This document shows, one piece after another, positions 63,901 through 64,000 of a stretch of 64,000 nt of DNA. Where the stretch lies: the NCBI GenBank assembly GCA_003586115.2, contig QVOM02000119.1, forward strand, positions 45,000,742-45,064,741. Direction: 5' to 3'. The stretch is from Salvator merianae (taxonomy: Eukaryota; Chordata; Lepidosauria; Squamata; Teiidae). The position numbers were made by a program, and so were the translations under genes. The notes beneath the pieces are model-generated. The model was not told the DNA's origin and made no database searches. It saw only the letters and a program-made list of their open reading frames with translations. The stretch's first letter is position 1, and each line of letters begins with the position of its first letter.

Positions 63901-64000
63901 AATCCGAGTTCTCATACGAAACAGTTTTTGATTCTTCCCCCCTACCCCACTTCCCAGTGCCACGTATCTTCTTACCCTGTGCGTATTCTCAGATTTATGA
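413..64000 (-). CDS. UTP20: UTP20, SSU processome scaffold (45 exons, partial both ends)
   Basis: UTP20 (DRIM) is a nucleolar HEAT/ARM-repeat scaffold of the SSU processome. It acts with U3 snoRNP in the pre-rRNA cleavages that release 18S rRNA. Joining 45 exons (listed separately) gives 1991 uninterrupted codons that match vertebrate UTP20 from about the seventh residue onward; human UTP20 is about 2785 residues. Residue numbers in the exon entries count from the first complete codon in the window. Landmarks are KINPLKNLRRLG-like and RYFPLLAKQKPGHPECDIL segments, the DPEMDFFENMKHIQ block, and lysine-rich patches in exons 22 and 31 that could be nuclear/nucleolar signals (inference). Phases agree at every junction and no stop or frameshift was seen, so this is the functional spliced gene and not a retrocopy. 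The start codon lies beyond base 64000 and the C-terminal exons beyond base 1. The promoter is not in the window. Confidence 0.97.
1976..2075 (+). repeat. Dispersed repeat, copy A
   Basis: TTCCTTCCTAAACATTTTAT and the next ~70 bases align with 5966-6065 at roughly 75-80 percent by eye. The family is not identified. Lies in the otherwise featureless AT-rich intron 581-2801. Confidence 0.55.
2577..2764. repeat. Recent 94-bp tandem duplication
   Basis: Two adjacent 94-bp copies (2577-2670 and 2671-2764), starting GAAACCATAAGAAA and ending GTAGTGGCATCTGT, differ at one base (T at 2591, C at 2685). Very recent duplication or an assembly artefact. Confidence 0.95.
2802..2903 (-). CDS. UTP20: UTP20 exon 44
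   Basis: Thirty-four codons, VHVLTFTVHLLLKSLTSRQL then KVGDLDPCIELMIE (residues 1902-1935). Acceptor TTACATAG, donor GTAAGTTT, phase 0. A 94-bp tandem duplication lies 37 bp past its donor. Confidence 0.96.
2904..4396. other. UTP20 intron 43, no recognised content
   Basis: Between exons 44 and 43. I see no conserved ORF, tRNA-like head or LINE domain here, only splice signals at the ends. Confidence 0.5.
4397..4553 (-). CDS. UTP20: UTP20 exon 43
   Basis: Residues 1850-1901, ILLKVCSLLRNRAQEIRDVA through LKEMQSTLVHGYQ. Acceptor TGATTTCAG, donor GTAATGAA, ends phase 0. The NRAQEIRD.AR.TL helix pair is strongly conserved. Confidence 0.98.
4652..4695. repeat. AT-rich simple repeat
   Basis: Imperfect (ATAGAT/ATAT)n run in the short intron between exons 43 and 42. 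Confidence 0.8.
4748..4887 (-). CDS. UTP20: UTP20 exon 42
   Basis: Residues 1803-1848, VKRDEEHKLVKSKVVNDEEV then VRIPLAFAMIKLMQSLPQNT. Acceptor ACCCTATAG, donor GTACACAC, ends phase 2. Nearly identical to human KSKVVNDEEVVRVPLAFAMVKLMQSLPQ. Confidence 0.97.
4888..5435. other. UTP20 intron 41, no recognised content
   Basis: Spacer between exons 42 and 41 with no feature I can support. Confidence 0.45.
5436..5728 (-). CDS. UTP20: UTP20 exon 41 (acidic linker)
   Basis: The longest exon (residues 1705-1802). A serine/glutamate-rich linker (VESELENEDMEIAFSDGEES onward) is followed by the conserved KPISFLPRNKEELQYLISHI and ILPKLHRCL. The linker differs strongly from human and is likely disordered. 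Two acceptors six bases apart (exon high end 5728 or 5722) both preserve frame, so the exact start is uncertain. Donor GTACATTT, phase 0. Confidence 0.92.
5966..6065 (+). repeat. Dispersed repeat, copy B
   Basis: Second copy of the element at 1976-2075: the shared core is TTCCTTCCTAAACAT, TTATGCACTTT, then CTCTT..TGCAG.GATG. Same orientation, about 4 kb away. Confidence 0.55.
6340..6402. repeat. Polypurine-rich tract
   Basis: G/A-rich low-complexity run (AGAAGAGGAGG ... AGAAGAGAGGAGAGAAG) in the intron between exons 41 and 40. Confidence 0.6.
6739..6818 (-). CDS. UTP20: UTP20 exon 40
   Basis: Residues 1679-1704, VLVTVLEAFHFDHDTLEKQL then ESVQKE. Conserved VLEAFHFDH.TLE.Q. Acceptor TTGGATAG, donor GTAAGTTT, ends phase 1. 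Confidence 0.95.
6819..7806. other. UTP20 intron 39, no recognised content
   Basis: Bases 7090-7550 are more GC-rich and open on the plus strand for 131 codons, but the peptide has no recognisable domain and reads as chance. No repeat identified. Confidence 0.4.
7807..7946 (-). CDS. UTP20: UTP20 exon 39
   Basis: Residues 1632-1677, HENMVTASVEMVGAVCKHLS then WSAFLYHLKHFIHVLQTGQI. Acceptor TTTTTTAG, donor GTACTGTG, ends phase 2. Confidence 0.96.
8430..8975 (+). mobile_element. Decayed LINE 3' end
   Basis: One plus frame reads ETESVEHILLVCSLC then ARQGLLHLVLRALPGRALKI, matching the C-terminal tail typical of LINE reverse-transcriptase ORFs in reptiles. It is followed by a 3' UTR with CTGGCCTATAACAAAGTATT and a short (TGAT)n tail near 8955-8968. 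Frameshifted and inactive; family not assigned. Confidence 0.65.
9601..9738 (-). CDS. UTP20: UTP20 exon 38
   Basis: Forty-six codons (residues 1586-1631), IHRRARALKKLAKQLTEGKL through IMPYATTTIFNEKMLK. The basic HRRARALKKLAKQL helix is conserved. Acceptor ATATTAG, donor GTGAGTGT, phase 0. Confidence 0.97.
10225..10335 (+). mobile_element. L2-type LINE fragment
   Basis: CCCCTCCTAAGAGATTTGCA then CTGGCTCTCAGTGGG reads as the PLLRDLHWL motif found at the C-terminal side of L2/CR1 ORF2. Short, decayed. Confidence 0.5.
10594..10734 (-). CDS. UTP20: UTP20 exon 37
   Basis: Forty-seven codons (residues 1539-1585), NIQQDYTTLLSWLIQAFPKH through CHDPEMDFFENMKHIQ. The DPEMDFFENM.HIQ.HR block, continued by exon 38, is a hallmark of UTP20 from yeast to human. 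Acceptor TTTTCAG, donor GTAGGAGG, phase 0. Confidence 0.98.
11275..11700 (-). mobile_element. L2-type LINE fragment
   Basis: Minus-strand copy of the 3' half of an L2-like ORF2: the plus strand carries the CCACCACTGAGAAGG, ATTTAGGGCTTTAAAGGTTA and ACTGTGGCCAGACTATC blocks also present at 36000-36420. No intact frame. Confidence 0.7.
11703..11936 (+). repeat. Interspersed repeat family R1, copy 1
   Basis: Begins GGGAACATAAGAGGAAC, then CCATCTAGTCCAGTATCC, GAGGCATCCTGCC and a terminal CTAGTAGTCATTGATGCACC. The same order of blocks recurs at 20041, 26432 (reverse) and 28848 (reverse). Resembles a CR1-derived 3' fragment common in squamates. Confidence 0.7.
13004..13183. mobile_element. Harbinger-like MITE, family M1 copy 1
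   Basis: 180-bp element with terminal inverted repeats GGCCCTTTCTGCACTTGGCC and its near complement, flanked by a TTT 3-bp direct repeat (13001-13003, 13184-13186). A second copy is at 40395. No transposase is encoded. The superfamily is inferred from the 3-bp duplication and G-rich terminus; TTT is not the classic TWA target. Confidence 0.75.
13316..13450. mobile_element. hAT-type MITE, CpG-rich hairpin
   Basis: 135-bp foldback with inverted ends CAGCAGCGGCCCGTGCCTTT and the complement of CAGCGGCGGCCCGTGCCTTT. Perfect 8-bp target duplication CTCTCAAC at 13308-13315 and 13451-13458. CAG termini with an 8-bp duplication are typical of hAT. It is strikingly CpG-rich for an AT-rich intron, suggesting a fairly recent insertion. 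Confidence 0.9.
13842..13997 (-). CDS. UTP20: UTP20 exon 36
   Basis: Fifty-two codons (residues 1487-1538), LGEMSLSDSAVLCLSAIINL through LLEALRKGLKSKNE. Acceptor CTCTTCAG, donor GTAAGCAG, phase 0. Confidence 0.96.
14249..14378. mobile_element. Foldback element (MITE-like)
   Basis: Inverted arms GTGCCTCTCCTGACAATCCT (left) and the complement of GTGCCTCACCTGACAATCCT (right) enclose about 85 bp. Target duplication not clear. Confidence 0.65.
14431..14576. repeat. Diverged 88-bp tandem duplication
   Basis: TATTTTTAACTG..A, TCA.ATATAACAAA.TTAG and AATA.AAACTA occur at 14431 and again at 14519 in the same order. Older than the 2577 duplication. Confidence 0.7.
15253..15405 (-). CDS. UTP20: UTP20 exon 35
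   Basis: Fifty-one codons (residues 1436-1486), LNAFDSRHLDDINFDTRLST through VSYLIPVMHNCFYTIQ. Acceptor TTGTTTTAG, donor GTGAGTCA, phase 0. Nearly identical to human. Confidence 0.97.
15492..15542 (-). CDS. UTP20: UTP20 exon 34
   Basis: Seventeen codons, TLSDLESNLKYITDTVK (residues 1419-1435), the smallest complete exon found. Acceptor ATTTTTAG, donor GTACGTAA, phase 0. Human has TLSDFESGLKYITDVVK. Confidence 0.96.
15543..15930. other. UTP20 intron 33, 3' part, nothing recognised
   Basis: Part of the 2.3-kb intron between exons 33 and 34. No feature supported here; MITE and LINE tail listed separately; 16100-17260 is likewise unassigned. Confidence 0.4.
15934..16080. mobile_element. hAT-like MITE with adjoining G-run
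   Basis: Ends CAGTGCTTCTCAAACTGTGG and the complement of TAGTGGTTCTCAGAGTGTG form inverted termini. The interior has CTGGGAGT palindromic blocks typical of squamate hAT MITEs. Fifteen consecutive G at 16083-16097 follow and obscure any target duplication. Confidence 0.65.
17270..17338 (+). mobile_element. LINE/SINE 3' end with (AAAT)n tail
   Basis: GCCGCCCC (17278-17285) pairs perfectly with GGGGCGGC (17299-17306), followed by ATATAAATCCAATAAATAAA and more (TAAA). This stem plus tail is the 3' terminus of a squamate retroposon; the body is truncated. Confidence 0.75.
17799..17942 (-). CDS. UTP20: UTP20 exon 33
   Basis: Forty-eight codons (residues 1371-1418), DTEIDILETVQNLLKQCSSP then ASFLKPLAKLFSVVQNKLSR. 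The acceptor pyrimidine tract is a (TTTG)n run ending TTTTTAG; donor GTAATGTA, phase 0. Confidence 0.96.
18376..18480. repeat. A-rich low-complexity tract
   Basis: Irregular (AAATAAC/AAATAA)n between exons 32 and 33. Confidence 0.75.
18581..18582 (-). promoter_or_regulatory. Non-canonical GC 5' splice site of UTP20 intron 32
   Basis: The minus strand reads CAG followed by GCAAGT, the standard GC-AG donor consensus. The matching acceptor at exon 33 is TTTTTAG. Every other donor placed in this gene is GT. Confidence 0.85.
18583..18670 (-). CDS. UTP20: UTP20 exon 32 (GC donor)
   Basis: Residues 1342-1370, ISKFMKDKNQSSVLIGLLLP then FLYQRNIMQ. Acceptor GTACATAG. The exon ends ATGCAG followed by GCAAGTTT, so the donor is a non-canonical GC with an otherwise perfect consensus. 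No GT site nearby keeps the frame or the homology, and exon 33 resumes at phase 0 with DTE as in human. Confidence 0.94.
18671..19385. other. UTP20 intron 31, no recognised content
   Basis: Between exons 32 and 31; no repeat or conserved element recognised. Confidence 0.4.
19386..19530 (-). CDS. UTP20: UTP20 exon 31
   Basis: Residues 1293-1340, DLTMGVRLVLPHVPVVLQYL then SKTVFSADKMKKKKYRAQVS. The KKKK run in this position is conserved in human and could be a nuclear signal or rRNA contact (inference). Acceptor CCATTTCAG, donor GTAAGTGC, ends phase 2. Confidence 0.96.
20041..20275 (+). repeat. Interspersed repeat family R1, copy 2
   Basis: Contains AATCTAGTCCAGCACCC, GGGCAATCTCAAGCAGAAT, GGCATCCTGCC and CTCTAGTAGCTATTGATACA in the same order as 11703-11936. 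It lies inside intron 30 and ends about 95 bp from the exon 30 donor. Confidence 0.7.
20369..20595 (-). CDS. UTP20: UTP20 exon 30
   Basis: Residues 1218-1292 include YFPLLAKQKPGHPECDILSN and NLLNTPDFEP, then a divergent tail DCVFIEADETAE. The donor was chosen at GTAGAGTG because it leaves one base (G) that exon 31 completes to Gly, as in human. The frame stays open past this donor for about 40 codons with no UTP20 similarity, so that extension is intron read-through. Acceptor CCTTTCAG. Confidence 0.94.
21440..21560 (+). mobile_element. L2-type LINE 3' end
   Basis: AATCTGCCCTGAGACCTTCA, then GTATAGGGTGGGA and an (AAAT)n tail, matching the 3' end of the longer L2 at 61480-61545. Confidence 0.75.
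21924..22003 (-). CDS. UTP20: UTP20 exon 29
   Basis: Residues 1191-1216, ITRLASESQYSPSLLLKLIH then IWSKNP. Acceptor TTTCCTCAG, donor GTAAAGTA, ends phase 2; matches human SRLGSESQYSPTPLLKLI.IWS.N. Confidence 0.96.
22500..22556 (-). mobile_element. L2-type fragment beside exon 28 donor
   Basis: GGCTGTTCCAAACCTGAGGG then TCACCACTGAAAAGGCTCTC is the minus-strand L2 segment also seen at 35998-36030. It starts about 7 bp beyond the exon 28 splice donor. Confidence 0.65.
22564..22707 (-). CDS. UTP20: UTP20 exon 28
   Basis: Forty-eight codons (residues 1143-1190), IQLKWINPLKNLRRLGLKLI through FTKEETDAVFLAVVWPQ. Acceptor TTTTTACAG, donor GTAAGGAA, phase 0. An L2 fragment begins within roughly ten bases of the donor. 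Confidence 0.97.
22708..24290. other. UTP20 intron 27, right part, nothing recognised
   Basis: AT-rich intron sequence between the exon 28 acceptor and the L2 fragment at 24300; no supported feature. Confidence 0.4.
24295..24725 (+). mobile_element. L2-type LINE, 3' end of ORF2
   Basis: A plus frame encodes RTTRSFGELPQNIPSLRNAP, then YKAPTLTAFRCLLKSSLLPQ, the classic C-terminal tail of reptile L2 ORF2 (RTTRSFG..WN.LP....PSL.AFR..LKTHLF.QAF). An AT-rich 3' end (AAAATAAATAAAAG) follows. Ends about 135 bp from exon 27. Confidence 0.8.
24859..25067 (-). CDS. UTP20: UTP20 exon 27
   Basis: Residues 1073-1142 with CHSAVLQVMDELDLSRVLPL, GRQHNLFNSLEVVLKNMGHL and LPEILQILLCMTATVSQIL. Acceptor TTGGCCAG, donor GTGAGAAT, ends phase 0. 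Almost colinear with human. Confidence 0.98.
25251..25417 (-). CDS. UTP20: UTP20 exon 26
   Basis: Residues 1018-1072, ILYGRMRNKTGSKTQGKSAA then GTRMAIVLRFLAG and FLDLLFEPVNHFSK. The RMxNKTGSKTQGKSA.GTRMAIVLRFLAG segment is one of the best-conserved parts of UTP20. Acceptor ATTGGAAG, donor GTATGCTT, ends phase 1. Confidence 0.98.
25821..25946 (-). CDS. UTP20: UTP20 exon 25
   Basis: Residues 976-1016, ENLERLLDDKTFKEEIVHFS then ISEENTIVKTTHRSELIPVL. Acceptor CTTAACAG, donor GTGAGGCA, ends phase 2. Confidence 0.96.
26060..26312 (+). mobile_element. L2-type LINE 3' end
   Basis: TGGCCCCACACTCTAGAATG then CTCTCC is the GP.LWNALP region in decayed form. It is followed by AACAGCTTTGAAAAATTTCA and GTATAAAATG, an L2-like 3' UTR. 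Confidence 0.6.
26386..26423. repeat. (GT)n microsatellite
   Basis: About 19 uninterrupted GT units immediately beside the R1 repeat copy at 26432. Confidence 0.97.
26432..26715 (-). repeat. Interspersed repeat family R1, copy 3
   Basis: Reverse-strand copy. The minus strand reads GACCATAAAAGAAGCCTTGG, TGGGCCATTTG-type blocks and ends CAACCCCTTCTGAAAACCAT, extending farther 3' than copies 1 and 2. Ends about 60 bp from exon 24. Confidence 0.7.
26776..26861 (-). CDS. UTP20: UTP20 exon 24
   Basis: Residues 947-974, LLSHQDQNVQKAALDCVMAY then KHPHLLPY. Acceptor ACATTCAG, donor GTAAGAAT, ends phase 2. HEAT-like helix pair conserved with human. Confidence 0.96.
27257..27347 (-). CDS. UTP20: UTP20 exon 23
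   Basis: Residues 917-946, QLISHLKVFAQFSNPRALYL then EPKLNEIYTQ. This opens the conserved central DRIM-type block. Acceptor CTTTCCAG, donor GTAAAATT, ends phase 0. Confidence 0.96.
27348..28498. other. UTP20 intron 22, nothing recognised
   Basis: AT-rich with an A-rich run at 28086-28108. No repeat family or conserved element seen. Confidence 0.4.
28499..28711 (-). CDS. UTP20: UTP20 exon 22 (charged linker)
   Basis: Residues 845-915 open with NEYYPADSLVAPAQNL, then a low-complexity acidic run (ARMGDDEKDNDAEEKPSSEE) and a basic KRKTRRAASK tail that could act as a nuclear/nucleolar signal (inference). The basic RRAA.K tail is conserved in human while the acidic run is divergent. Acceptor TTTCCCCCAG, donor GTAAGTTT, ends phase 2. 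Confidence 0.95.
28848..28954 (-). repeat. Interspersed repeat family R1, copy 4
   Basis: The reverse complement starts GAACATAAGAAATTCCCCAC, then CCATCTAGTCCAGCAGTCTG and ACAGTGGCC, the start of the R1 family. Confidence 0.7.
29341..29396. repeat. (TA)n microsatellite
   Basis: TA dinucleotide run at the downstream end of the L1 remnant. Confidence 0.95.
29440..31258 (-). mobile_element. L1 LINE, ORF2 remnant, 5'-truncated
   Basis: The minus strand encodes decayed L1 ORF2. IYLFADNALLITENPLKMIK at about 31140-31185 is the reverse-transcriptase active-site box (FADN where FADD/YADD is usual). Near 29880-29960, LWHCGKKKGVYMHLGWECEV is the C-terminal cysteine-motif region, followed by FWNEI. 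Frameshifts and stops break the frame repeatedly, so it is inactive. The 5' end is missing beyond about 31258. Lies in UTP20 intron 21. Confidence 0.85.
31703..31946 (-). CDS. UTP20: UTP20 exon 21
   Basis: Residues 764-844 start with an acidic stretch (ERELLNELEEEQKD) and end with DHSNFRFLLWKAMSKFPEQV then EPRSRTLSPLFLRFI, almost identical to human. The acceptor CCTATAG is followed by AGAGAGAG, so several nearby AGs exist; the chosen one keeps phase (GAG codon across the junction). Donor GTAAGTGA, ends phase 2. Confidence 0.96.
32545..32765 (-). repeat. tRNA-derived SINE
   Basis: The minus strand reads GCTCAGTGACAGCATCTGCT, then TTGCATGCAAAAGGTCCCAA and ATTCAACCC (degenerate B box). Same head type as the SINE at 128-212. 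The body extends left toward 32545, boundary approximate. Confidence 0.65.
33143..33390. repeat. Diverged tandem repeat, ~126-bp period
   Basis: GGAACTGCTGCTGGGC, GGTGCAT.TGGA.CTGCAG, TTGAGCAGC and TGCTGCCTGCTG occur at 33143 onward and again from 33269 in the same order. GC-richer than its surroundings; source unknown. Confidence 0.7.
33640..33706 (-). repeat. tRNA-like SINE fragment
   Basis: The minus strand reads CAGTGGTGCAGTGGTTAAGA then GCACTGCACTAGAACC, a tRNA-type A-box region with a short body. Confidence 0.55.
34637..34716 (-). CDS. UTP20: UTP20 exon 20
   Basis: Residues 738-763, SHANGMDNKQFWKVYYEHLE then KAVSYA. Conserved QFWKVYYEHLEKA motif. Acceptor TTTGCTTAG, donor GTAAGATA, ends phase 1. 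Confidence 0.96.
35775..36660 (-). mobile_element. L2-type LINE, 3' half
   Basis: The minus strand encodes MKLNPDKTELLCVTGSRVHE, LGVLLDSSMTLEAQVEAVAK and VIHALVTSRLDYCNAVYMDL, the standard post-catalytic part of L2 reverse transcriptase, then a frameshift and a 3' UTR ending near 35775 with (TTTA)n. 5'-truncated and inactive. Sits in intron 19, about 30 bp from exon 19. Confidence 0.9.
36692..36768 (-). CDS. UTP20: UTP20 exon 19
   Basis: Residues 712-736, VPLRYLLGMLYINFSPLWDP then VIELI, nearly identical to human. Acceptor TATTTTAG, donor GTAAGTAA, ends phase 2. A minus-strand L2 element ends about 30 bp from this exon. Confidence 0.97.
36769..37571. other. UTP20 intron 18, nothing recognised
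   Basis: Between exons 19 and 18; no supported feature. Confidence 0.4.
37572..37730 (-). CDS. UTP20: UTP20 exon 18
   Basis: Fifty-three codons (residues 659-711) with QSVFAILLQAELVPASVNDY then REKLLHLRKLRHDMV. Acceptor TTTGCTTAG, donor GTAAAATG, phase 0. Confidence 0.96.
38693..38755 (-). CDS. UTP20: UTP20 exon 17
   Basis: Twenty-one codons, VRLLTIRILNHFDAVFPTET then E (residues 638-658), matching the invariant RLLTIRILNHFD motif. Acceptor TTTGATAG, donor GTAATATT, phase 0. Confidence 0.95.
38865..39335 (+). mobile_element. L2-type LINE 3' end
   Basis: Decayed L2: CCAATTCAAGGTGTTGATGG and CTTTGAAGCCCTAAATGACT correspond to 'VLTFKALND', with GGCATCTGTTGAAAGCCCAC and an L2-like 3' UTR ending CATCCTGGGGCCTAGGGTGA. 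Confidence 0.75.
39686..39836 (-). CDS. UTP20: UTP20 exon 16
   Basis: Fifty codons, TFPAEPSVLLLADIYWTRLA through NISVSASK (residues 588-637). Acceptor TCCTCCCAG, donor GTATGTTT, ends phase 0. High similarity to human TFPLEPSVLLLTDLYYQRLALCG. Confidence 0.96.
40395..40561. mobile_element. Harbinger-like MITE, family M1 copy 2
   Basis: 167-bp element with ends GGCCCTTTCTGCACTGGGCC and the complement of GACCCTTTCTGCATTGGGCC, flanked by TCA at 40392-40394 and 40562-40564. Interior TCTGCATGCT..A and ACTATGGC.GGC blocks match copy 1 at 13004. Confidence 0.8.
40773..40878 (-). CDS. UTP20: UTP20 exon 15
   Basis: Residues 552-586 include ILFVVCQAVSTLLNLTESLE and LLPVERVKTLL. Matches human LFVLCQAVNTLL..VPVERVKNL. 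Acceptor TTTTTACAG, donor GTATGTAA, ends phase 2. Confidence 0.96.
41069..41127. repeat. Compound microsatellite
   Basis: (CT)n, then (GTGC)n, a second (CT)n and (CA)n in intron 14. Confidence 0.95.
41709..41797 (-). CDS. UTP20: UTP20 exon 14
   Basis: Residues 522-551, PLVKEKILPAVKHFAEYLFT then ALDKGQLCK. Aligned with human PLEKEKVIPLVTGFIEALF..DKG. Acceptor ATTTGACAG, donor GTGAATTT, ends phase 1. Confidence 0.94.
42758..42913 (-). CDS. UTP20: UTP20 exon 13
   Basis: Residues 470-521 carry a basic/charged linker (SNRRQLRSQKTDENEE) and then NMSDLSQSWAALVILPHI, the conserved LSQSWAALV.LPHIRP motif. Acceptor TTTTAG, donor GTAAATGT, ends phase 2. Confidence 0.96.
42914..44334. other. UTP20 intron 12, nothing recognised
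   Basis: Between exons 13 and 12. No repeat family or conserved block recognised. Confidence 0.4.
44335..44513 (-). CDS. UTP20: UTP20 exon 12
   Basis: Residues 411-469 include EEALEVLAKLVLEKAEPPTI and GSMAFEKYPLVF, matching the conserved DEALAILAKLILNKA.PPT.GSMA.EKYPLVF segment. Acceptor CCTTTTCAG, donor GTAAGTGG, ends phase 2. Confidence 0.97.
44931..45008 (-). CDS. UTP20: UTP20 exon 11
   Basis: Twenty-six codons, VFRSGFDKHSLLVFSKAMFV then MEEFEK (residues 385-410). Acceptor TTATCACAG, donor GTAGATAA, phase 0. Confidence 0.95.
45009..45990. other. UTP20 intron 10, right part, nothing recognised
   Basis: AT-rich, upstream of exon 11. No supported feature. Confidence 0.35.
45995..46420 (-). 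mobile_element. Possible LINE 3' end
   Basis: The minus strand reads GGTGCTAATGCCTTAAGGCT then ATAATAAAGTTTTTAA, the style of a LINE 3' UTR tail. No ORF motif was recognised, so this is tentative. Confidence 0.3.
46967..47101 (-). CDS. UTP20: UTP20 exon 10
   Basis: Forty-five codons (residues 340-384), TLTKMIEVPELSTACCETLL then KVISVLLLAENVILPDFLVR. Acceptor ACATTACAG, donor GTAAATCT, phase 0. Confidence 0.96.
47102..49034. other. UTP20 intron 9, nothing recognised
   Basis: Nearly 2 kb between exons 10 and 9. Several short ORFs but no domain or repeat head I can support. Confidence 0.35.
49035..49181 (-). CDS. UTP20: UTP20 exon 9
   Basis: Forty-nine codons (residues 291-339) with ETSKQIERVLQVYLTLVEYA and QPEDVCK. 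Acceptor in a TTTTTTTTAAACAG-like tract, donor GTGGGTCA, phase 0. Moderately conserved with human. Confidence 0.93.
49325..49600 (-). repeat. LINE 3'-end-derived repeat, family R2 copy 1
   Basis: AAGAATTTATATCCC, AAAGTCC.AGG.TAGG and CAATAACC.AAAATATATTT recur at 56693-56855. The far end (GGCTGTTCCAAAGTCTGAGG) resembles L2. Confidence 0.65.
49913..50068 (-). CDS. UTP20: UTP20 exon 8
   Basis: Fifty-two codons (residues 239-290), AVTLILKKMGPVTETEVILP then WDSVGEAF and KEHFDVFFRCLR. Acceptor TTCCATAG, donor GTGAGTTG, phase 0. Matches the human GPVTETE..LPW block. Confidence 0.95.
50069..51010. other. UTP20 intron 7
   Basis: Contains a GC-rich patch at 50125-50240 (CTCCCACTGGGGGGGG and following) of unknown origin. 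Otherwise AT-rich with no supported feature. Confidence 0.4.
51011..51148 (-). CDS. UTP20: UTP20 exon 7
   Basis: Forty-six codons (residues 193-238) including NPEKVEGVGQLIFEMCKGVR and NMFHSC, a very conserved segment. Acceptor TTTTGTAG, donor GTAAATAT, phase 0 both sides. Confidence 0.97.
51149..53503. other. UTP20 intron 6, nothing recognised
   Basis: Between exons 7 and 6. The longest stretch here without a recognised repeat; short plus-strand ORFs look like chance. Confidence 0.35.
53504..53585 (-). CDS. UTP20: UTP20 exon 6
   Basis: A short exon encoding LYSTLLAHHKEHIRNFAAES then FTFLMRK (residues 166-192). It was found because exons 5 and 7 needed a 3n+1 exon between them. Acceptor TTTTGCAG, donor GTAGGTTA, ends phase 0. 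Confidence 0.95.
54287..54475 (-). CDS. UTP20: UTP20 exon 5
   Basis: Residues 102-164 include LVVQLARDLQTDFYPHFPDF and LEWAFTCLSYLYKYLWRLMV, strongly conserved HEAT-like helices. Acceptor CAATCCAG, donor GTAAGGTT, ends phase 2. Confidence 0.96.
54689..54861. mobile_element. Long foldback element, family M2 copy 1
   Basis: Left arm CATTTGTAGCAGTTTTTGGC..TTCTATAGTTCTGAGAAC pairs with right arm GTTCTCAGAACTATGGAACA..AACACTGCTACAAATG. Arms are about 55 bp; the short centre contains a second small stem. Related to 58796-58936. Confidence 0.8.
54917..55269 (-). mobile_element. Full-length tRNA-derived SINE with compound tail
   Basis: On the minus strand, GGTGGCGCAGGTGGCTAAGG carries an A box (TGGCGCAGGTGG, 55247-55258) and GGAGTTCAAGGCC is a B box near 55203-55215 (GTTCRANNC satisfied). 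A body with AAGCCGCTTTGAGTCAGC follows, then a (TTG)n/(TTC)n tail at 54917-54988. It is GC-rich with intact boxes, so a relatively young copy. Located in intron 4. Confidence 0.88.
55768..55900 (-). CDS. UTP20: UTP20 exon 4
   Basis: Residues 58-101 include FYRQVVNKCQSFNQLVYYQS and KTHLQVKNSLALQPLL, aligning with the human FNQLVYYQNEIV..LKTHLQVKN region. Acceptor TTTTTACAG, donor GTAAGTAC, ends phase 2. The codon spanning the 3/4 junction reads Val where human has Gly, a local divergence. Confidence 0.94.
56311..56449. mobile_element. MITE with 8-bp target duplication
   Basis: Inverted ends GACTGCATCCAGATGTCGCT and the complement of GACTGCACCCAGACATTGCT run on for over 30 bp. The 8-bp direct repeat AAACTCAA flanks it at 56303-56310 and 56450-56457. 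The centre contains a second TGGATATTC.GGAATA palindrome. Superfamily uncertain (hAT-like by duplication length). Confidence 0.85.
56690..56860 (-). repeat. LINE 3'-end-derived repeat, family R2 copy 2
   Basis: Same blocks as 49325-49600, preceded by (TTTA)n at 56688-56701. An internal near-duplication repeats ATATACAATAACC.AAA. A (CA)n run follows at 56855-56880. Confidence 0.65.
57534..57600 (-). CDS. UTP20: UTP20 exon 3
   Basis: Encodes EVETYFHEGLEKWRELNLTQ then HF (residues 36-57), the signature EVETYF..GL.KWRELNLT segment. Acceptor TTTGTCAG, donor GTAAATGA, ends phase 1. The intron upstream (57601-62308) is the longest in the window and holds an L2 element. Confidence 0.96.
57605..58135. 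other. UTP20 intron 2, left part, nothing recognised
   Basis: Part of the 4.7-kb intron between exons 3 and 2. No supported feature here; 58210-58780 and 58940-60000 are likewise unassigned. Confidence 0.35.
58136..58205 (-). repeat. LINE 3'-end fragment
   Basis: TTTTATTTATTCACTGGCTT then TATATCTTGCCTTG is a reversed LINE 3' terminus of the L2/CR1 type. Confidence 0.5.
58796..58936. mobile_element. Foldback element family M2 copy 2, with tandem-duplicated arm
   Basis: Left arm GTTATGCCATGTTCCATAGT pairs with right arm GAACTATGGAACACGACATA. The right arm occurs twice: 42-bp perfect copies at 58851-58892 and 58893-58934. Shared motif GAACTATGGAACA with 54689-54861. Confidence 0.8.
60010..61545 (+). 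mobile_element. L2-type LINE, ~1.5 kb, decayed
   Basis: Reverse-transcriptase traces in order: DLLTALDTTDHGIL (60440-60490), VDDIHL with YVDD at the active site (about 60700), TVIHVLLTSRLDCCNELYMG, then LPLKTVQKLQLVQNAAARLL. The 3' UTR has AGCCCTGAGACCTTTGGGTA and an AT-rich tail. Several stops and frameshifts; inactive. Lies in intron 2. Confidence 0.9.
62309..62389 (-). CDS. UTP20: UTP20 exon 2
   Basis: Twenty-seven codons, FLTFSERLSNVNIDIIHRID followed by RTGSYAE (residues 9-35), between a TCTTGCAG acceptor and a GTAAGACC donor, phase 0 on both sides. Near-identical to the conserved UTP20 N-terminus. Confidence 0.96.
62390..63975. other. UTP20 intron 1
   Basis: First intron, 1586 bp. Contains an 18-base A-run ending at 63544. 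Bases 63780-63960 are slightly richer in CpG, as expected near a housekeeping promoter, but the promoter itself is outside the window. Confidence 0.45.
63976..64000 (-). CDS. UTP20: UTP20 exon 1 (partial, window edge)
   Basis: Eight codons (HKSENTHR) precede a GTAAGAAG donor at phase 0. They match the vertebrate N-terminus, where SHKTENTYR precedes FLTF. Only the 3' end of the exon is present; the start codon should lie a few codons beyond the window. This was too short for an ORF call and was found by extending exon 2 upstream. Confidence 0.88.

Noticed and set aside
1..64000. CRISPR arrays, operons, bacterial promoters or ribosome binding sites
   Set aside because: No spaced direct repeats of that type, and the content is plainly vertebrate nuclear DNA.
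1..64000. Intronic snoRNA genes, which ribosome-biogenesis genes sometimes host
   Set aside because: I did not find a convincing paired C/D box set or H/ACA hairpin by eye; a dedicated snoRNA search of the introns would settle it.
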